Source: Microvirga sp. VF16 (lineage in GTDB: Bacteria > Pseudomonadota > Alphaproteobacteria > Rhizobiales > Beijerinckiaceae). From it: a stretch of 64,000 nucleotides of DNA. The stretch covers positions 186,001 through 250,000 of the forward strand of contig NZ_CP069358.1 in the NCBI RefSeq assembly GCF_016864375.1. The letters run 5' to 3'. A program made the position numbers and the translations under genes. Shown here piece after piece: positions 61,830 through 64,000 of this stretch. Under the pieces are notes generated by a model that made no database searches, had not been told where the DNA came from, and saw only the letters and a program-made list of their open reading frames with translations. The first letter of the stretch is position 1. Each line of letters begins with the position of its first letter.

Positions 61830-62723
61830 ATGAATCCTGATCTCCGCCAGATCCGTGCCTTCATCACCGTGGCCCAGCTTGGCAGCTTCACGCGGGCTGC
61901 CGGCCTCCTGAACCTGTCACAGCCGGCGCTCACGGTGCAGATCCGCAATCTGGAGGACGCTTTGGGTGTGCGCCTGTTCGACCGCAATACCCGCACCATC
62001 TCCCTCACGAGGATGGGCCGGGAGCTCATCCCGGCTTTGCAGCGCATCGTGCGGGACCTTGATGCTGTTGTCGCCGAGGCCCGGGATGTGGCCGCGCAGC
62101 GGCACGGCATCGTTCGGCTTGCCGCCTTGCCATCGTTTGCCGCGGGTGTCCTGCCGGAGATCATCGCGCGGTTCCGGGACGAGCACCCGAAGGTCTCGTT
62201 CGTGATCCACGATGTGATCGCGAGCGGTGTCATTGCCCAAGTACAGGAAGAACAGGTCGATCTTGGGCTCACAGGCGGCCGCGTCGTCGATCCCGAGTTC
62301 GAGGTGCTGCACACGACGCAGGATCACATGCACGTCGTCTACCCAATCGGTCATCCATTCGCAGACCTGAAGCAGGTTGATGCAGAGACGCTCGTGGAGC
62401 ACCCGCTCATTCTGATGCACCCGGCCACGAGTGTGCGTGCCGTGGTGGATGCAGCGTTTCTTGCGGCGGGTCGGCTGCCCATCGTTGCTGCCGAGGCCAC
62501 CTACATGTCGACCGCGGTGGGAATGGTGCGGGCAGGACTGGGGGCCGCCATCCTGCCCGGATCCGCCATGGAGGTTCGCGCTGAAAGGACCCTTCGCTCA
62601 CGCTCCGTGGATGATCCAAGGTTCACCCGTGAGGTTTCGCTCATTAAGAAGGCGGGGCGAACACTCCCACCCGCGAGCGAGAGCTTTGCCCGTAACTTGA
62701 TGCAAGCCCTACAAGCCGCCTGA
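61830..62723 (+). CDS. LysR-family transcriptional regulator
   Basis: A 297-residue regulator. The winged helix-turn-helix covers about residues 3-62 (LRQIRAFITVAQLGSFTRAAGLLNLSQPALTVQIRNLEDALGVRLF in parts) and the effector domain starts near residue 90 (GIVRLAALPSFAAGVLPEIIARF). It is divergent from the AtuA-led operon, with an operator-like inverted repeat between them, so it most likely activates that operon when its substrate is present. The inducer is unknown. Confidence 0.92.
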   Translation: MNPDLRQIRAFITVAQLGSFTRAAGLLNLSQPALTVQIRNLEDALGVRLFDRNTRTISLTRMGRELIPALQRIVRDLDAVVAEARDVAAQRHGIVRLAALPSFAAGVLPEIIARFRDEHPKVSFVIHDVIASGVIAQVQEEQVDLGLTGGRVVDPEFEVLHTTQDHMHVVYPIGHPFADLKQVDAETLVEHPLILMHPATSVRAVVDAAFLAAGRLPIVAAEATYMSTAVGMVRAGLGAAILPGSAMEVRAERTLRSRSVDDPRFTREVSLIKKAGRTLPPASESFARNLMQALQAA

Positions 62724-62789
62724 GTTGATCACCCCGGCGCCCATCGCAAGTCCGGTGTGGGTCAGAAGGCGATGATCTGTGCCTCTTAA

Positions 62790-62848
62790 GAACGTCCGGT
62801 GTTCTCCGCTTGAGCCGACATTTGGTCGATTTGCGAGAAGTGCCAGGA
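62790..62848 (+). repeat. Dispersed 59-nt intergenic repeat, copy 3
   Basis: It begins GAACGTCCGGTGTTC and ends GAGAAGTGCCAGGA, with the same length as copy 2. It lies in the gap between the LysR and cyclase genes (62724-62962), where nothing else was recognised. Confidence 0.65.
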
Positions 62849-62962
62849 GGGCCCTTGCGCAGGGTTGTGTCGTCATGGGTCTGGCCAGATAATCGTCAGG
62901 CGCACTCCAAACGAGTGTAACTGCATCCTTCCGGCATCGGCAACGCACAGGTGTGATACGCC

Positions 62963-64000
62963 ATGCCCCATCAGCGGATCCTGGACTTCGATATTCTCGA
63001 AGTCGCCACCTGGCTGGTCGGCACGGCACGCGTGGCCCTGCCCCCGGTCGAGATCGTCGCCCAAGTCTGTGATCGGCTCGTGACCGCTGGGATCCCGCTC
63101 TGGCGGGTGCGGGTCGGGCAGCGGCTGATCAATCCCTTGCTCAGCGCCTGGGGCGTGATCTGGGTGCGCGGAACGGGAGGCACGGACTACACTGTCCCTC
63201 GCAGTGTCCTGGCCACGAGTTCCTACACCGGTAGCCCCTTCGAGCACGTCGTCAAGACGCGGACCCGCTTCTACCGCTCCCTGCGCAACCTCGACCCAGT
63301 CCATGACCATCCGGTGCTGTTCGAGCTCGCTGCGGATGGCAGCACCGATTATCTGGCCCTCCCGATCGTCTATGGGGATGGCTCGGTGCAAGGATCCTCG
63401 TTCACAACCGATGCTCCCGACCGCTTCACTCCGGAGGCCATCGCGCTGATCGAAAAGCTTAGTCCCTTTTTAGCGGCCGCGCTGGAGCCGGCCGCGATGC
63501 GCCGGTCTGCCGAGAGCCTGCTGCGGACCTACCTTGGCGACGGCCCTGCCGAGCGCATTGCCGCTGGCGCCATCCGCCGCGGTGATCAGGTGGCCATCGA
63601 AGCCGCCGTGCTGCTGACTGACCTGCGTGGATACACCATTCTGTCGGAACACTTGCCTCCCAATGAACTCCTGGAGCGCCTTGGCCAATACCAGGAGGTA
63701 GTCGTCACGGCGGTGCGGGCCGAGGGCGGGGACGTGCTGAAGTTCATCGGCGTCGGCGTGCTGGCCATCTTTCCGGTTGAGGATGGCGAACGGGAGAAGG
63801 CGAGCGGTCGCGCGCGTCGTGCCCTGGAGGCCGCCTTGTTCGAAGCCGAGCAGATCGGAGGGCTGCGTTTTGTCGGCTGCCTGCACGTCGGCTCCGTAAT
63901 CTACGGCAATATTGGCAGCCCGGATCGGCTCGACTTCACGGTGGTAGGGCCCACGGTCAACTTTGTCTGCCGGCTAGAGGCGGTTGCCAAGAGCACAAAC
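62963..64000 (+). CDS. Class III adenylate/guanylate cyclase, partial, atypical active site
   Basis: The first ~346 codons of a cyclase-domain protein cut by the window end. The N-terminal ~200 residues form a regulatory region seen in alphaproteobacterial cyclases (LDFDILEVATWLVGTARVALPP in part; IPLWRVRVGQRLINPLLSAWGV in part). The catalytic domain begins near residue 213 with AAVLLTDLRGYTILSEHLPP, which has the first metal-binding Asp. The second metal site normally reads FIGDGVLAIF but here is FIGVGVLAIF: the Asp codon GAC is replaced by GTC. The later DFTVVGPTVNFVCRLE is conserved and contains the purine-binding and transition-state region. Without the second Asp the enzyme may be inactive or act only as a sensor. 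The AGGTG site before the ATG is modest. Confidence 0.85.
   Translation, partial: MPHQRILDFDILEVATWLVGTARVALPPVEIVAQVCDRLVTAGIPLWRVRVGQRLINPLLSAWGVIWVRGTGGTDYTVPRSVLATSSYTGSPFEHVVKTRTRFYRSLRNLDPVHDHPVLFELAADGSTDYLALPIVYGDGSVQGSSFTTDAPDRFTPEAIALIEKLSPFLAAALEPAAMRRSAESLLRTYLGDGPAERIAAGAIRRGDQVAIEAAVLLTDLRGYTILSEHLPPNELLERLGQYQEVVVTAVRAEGGDVLKFIGVGVLAIFPVEDGEREKASGRARRALEAALFEAEQIGGLRFVGCLHVGSVIYGNIGSPDRLDFTVVGPTVNFVCRLEAVAKSTN

Overview
The window reads as high-GC alphaproteobacterial DNA, most likely Hyphomicrobiales close to Microvirga/Methylobacterium. Supporting signs are a PHB synthase with phasins, homodimeric-type pyruvate dehydrogenase, DctA, Bug-family binding proteins, XRE-cupin regulators and the mix of IS6, IS5, IS630 and IS110 elements with group II introns. 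An orphan ParA near the left edge and the density of mobile DNA suggest a plasmid, chromid or genomic island rather than core chromosome. That placement is inference; no rRNA, tRNA or replication origin was seen.

Layout. (1) 0.5-2 kb: ParA ATPase and a small membrane-anchored protein. (2) 2.2-29.7 kb: a stretch bounded by two related IS6-family copies in the same orientation. Its left half is a minus-strand operon aceE-aceF-lpd-phasin-maeB-dctA-ndh', followed by an orphan TAXI binding protein, an IS5-type insertion, a DnaJ-like zinc protein, phaC and a second phasin. Together these encode C4-dicarboxylate uptake, malate to pyruvate, pyruvate to acetyl-CoA, and storage as polyhydroxybutyrate. 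The right half holds an IS630 element, broken WGR/CYTH genes, a frameshifted IS6, and a LacI-controlled sugar ABC importer with an FAD oxidoreductase but no ATPase gene. (3) 29.8-37.2 kb: one giant secreted SpvB/TcdB/RHS-type protein ending in a PD-(D/E)XK-like toxin domain, with no immunity gene visible. (4) 37.5-43.1 kb: a graveyard of a decayed IS5, a decapitated group II intron maturase, a second group II intron with an intact reverse transcriptase, and an IS110.

(5) 43.5-54.6 kb: a catabolic cluster with two XRE-cupin regulators, a GabT-like aminotransferase, a polyamine-type ABC importer, a HisD-like dehydrogenase, and a kinase/class III aminotransferase pair that resembles hydroxylysine kinase plus phospho-lyase. 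This is the best candidate here for an undescribed pathway. (6) 55.1-62.7 kb: a minus-strand operon (AtuA large and small proteins, Bug binding protein, 3-hydroxybutyrate-oligomer hydrolase with a frameshift, tannase/feruloyl-esterase-like hydrolase) with a divergent LysR regulator. (7) The right edge holds a class III adenylate cyclase lacking one metal-binding Asp, cut by the window end.

Candidate regulatory DNA includes tandem palindromes before lacI, an inverted repeat between an XRE regulator and gabT, a LysR box, palindromes and a tandem repeat upstream of aceE, and three copies of a 59-nt dispersed intergenic repeat. All functional calls rest on reading motifs by eye; no database search was run.
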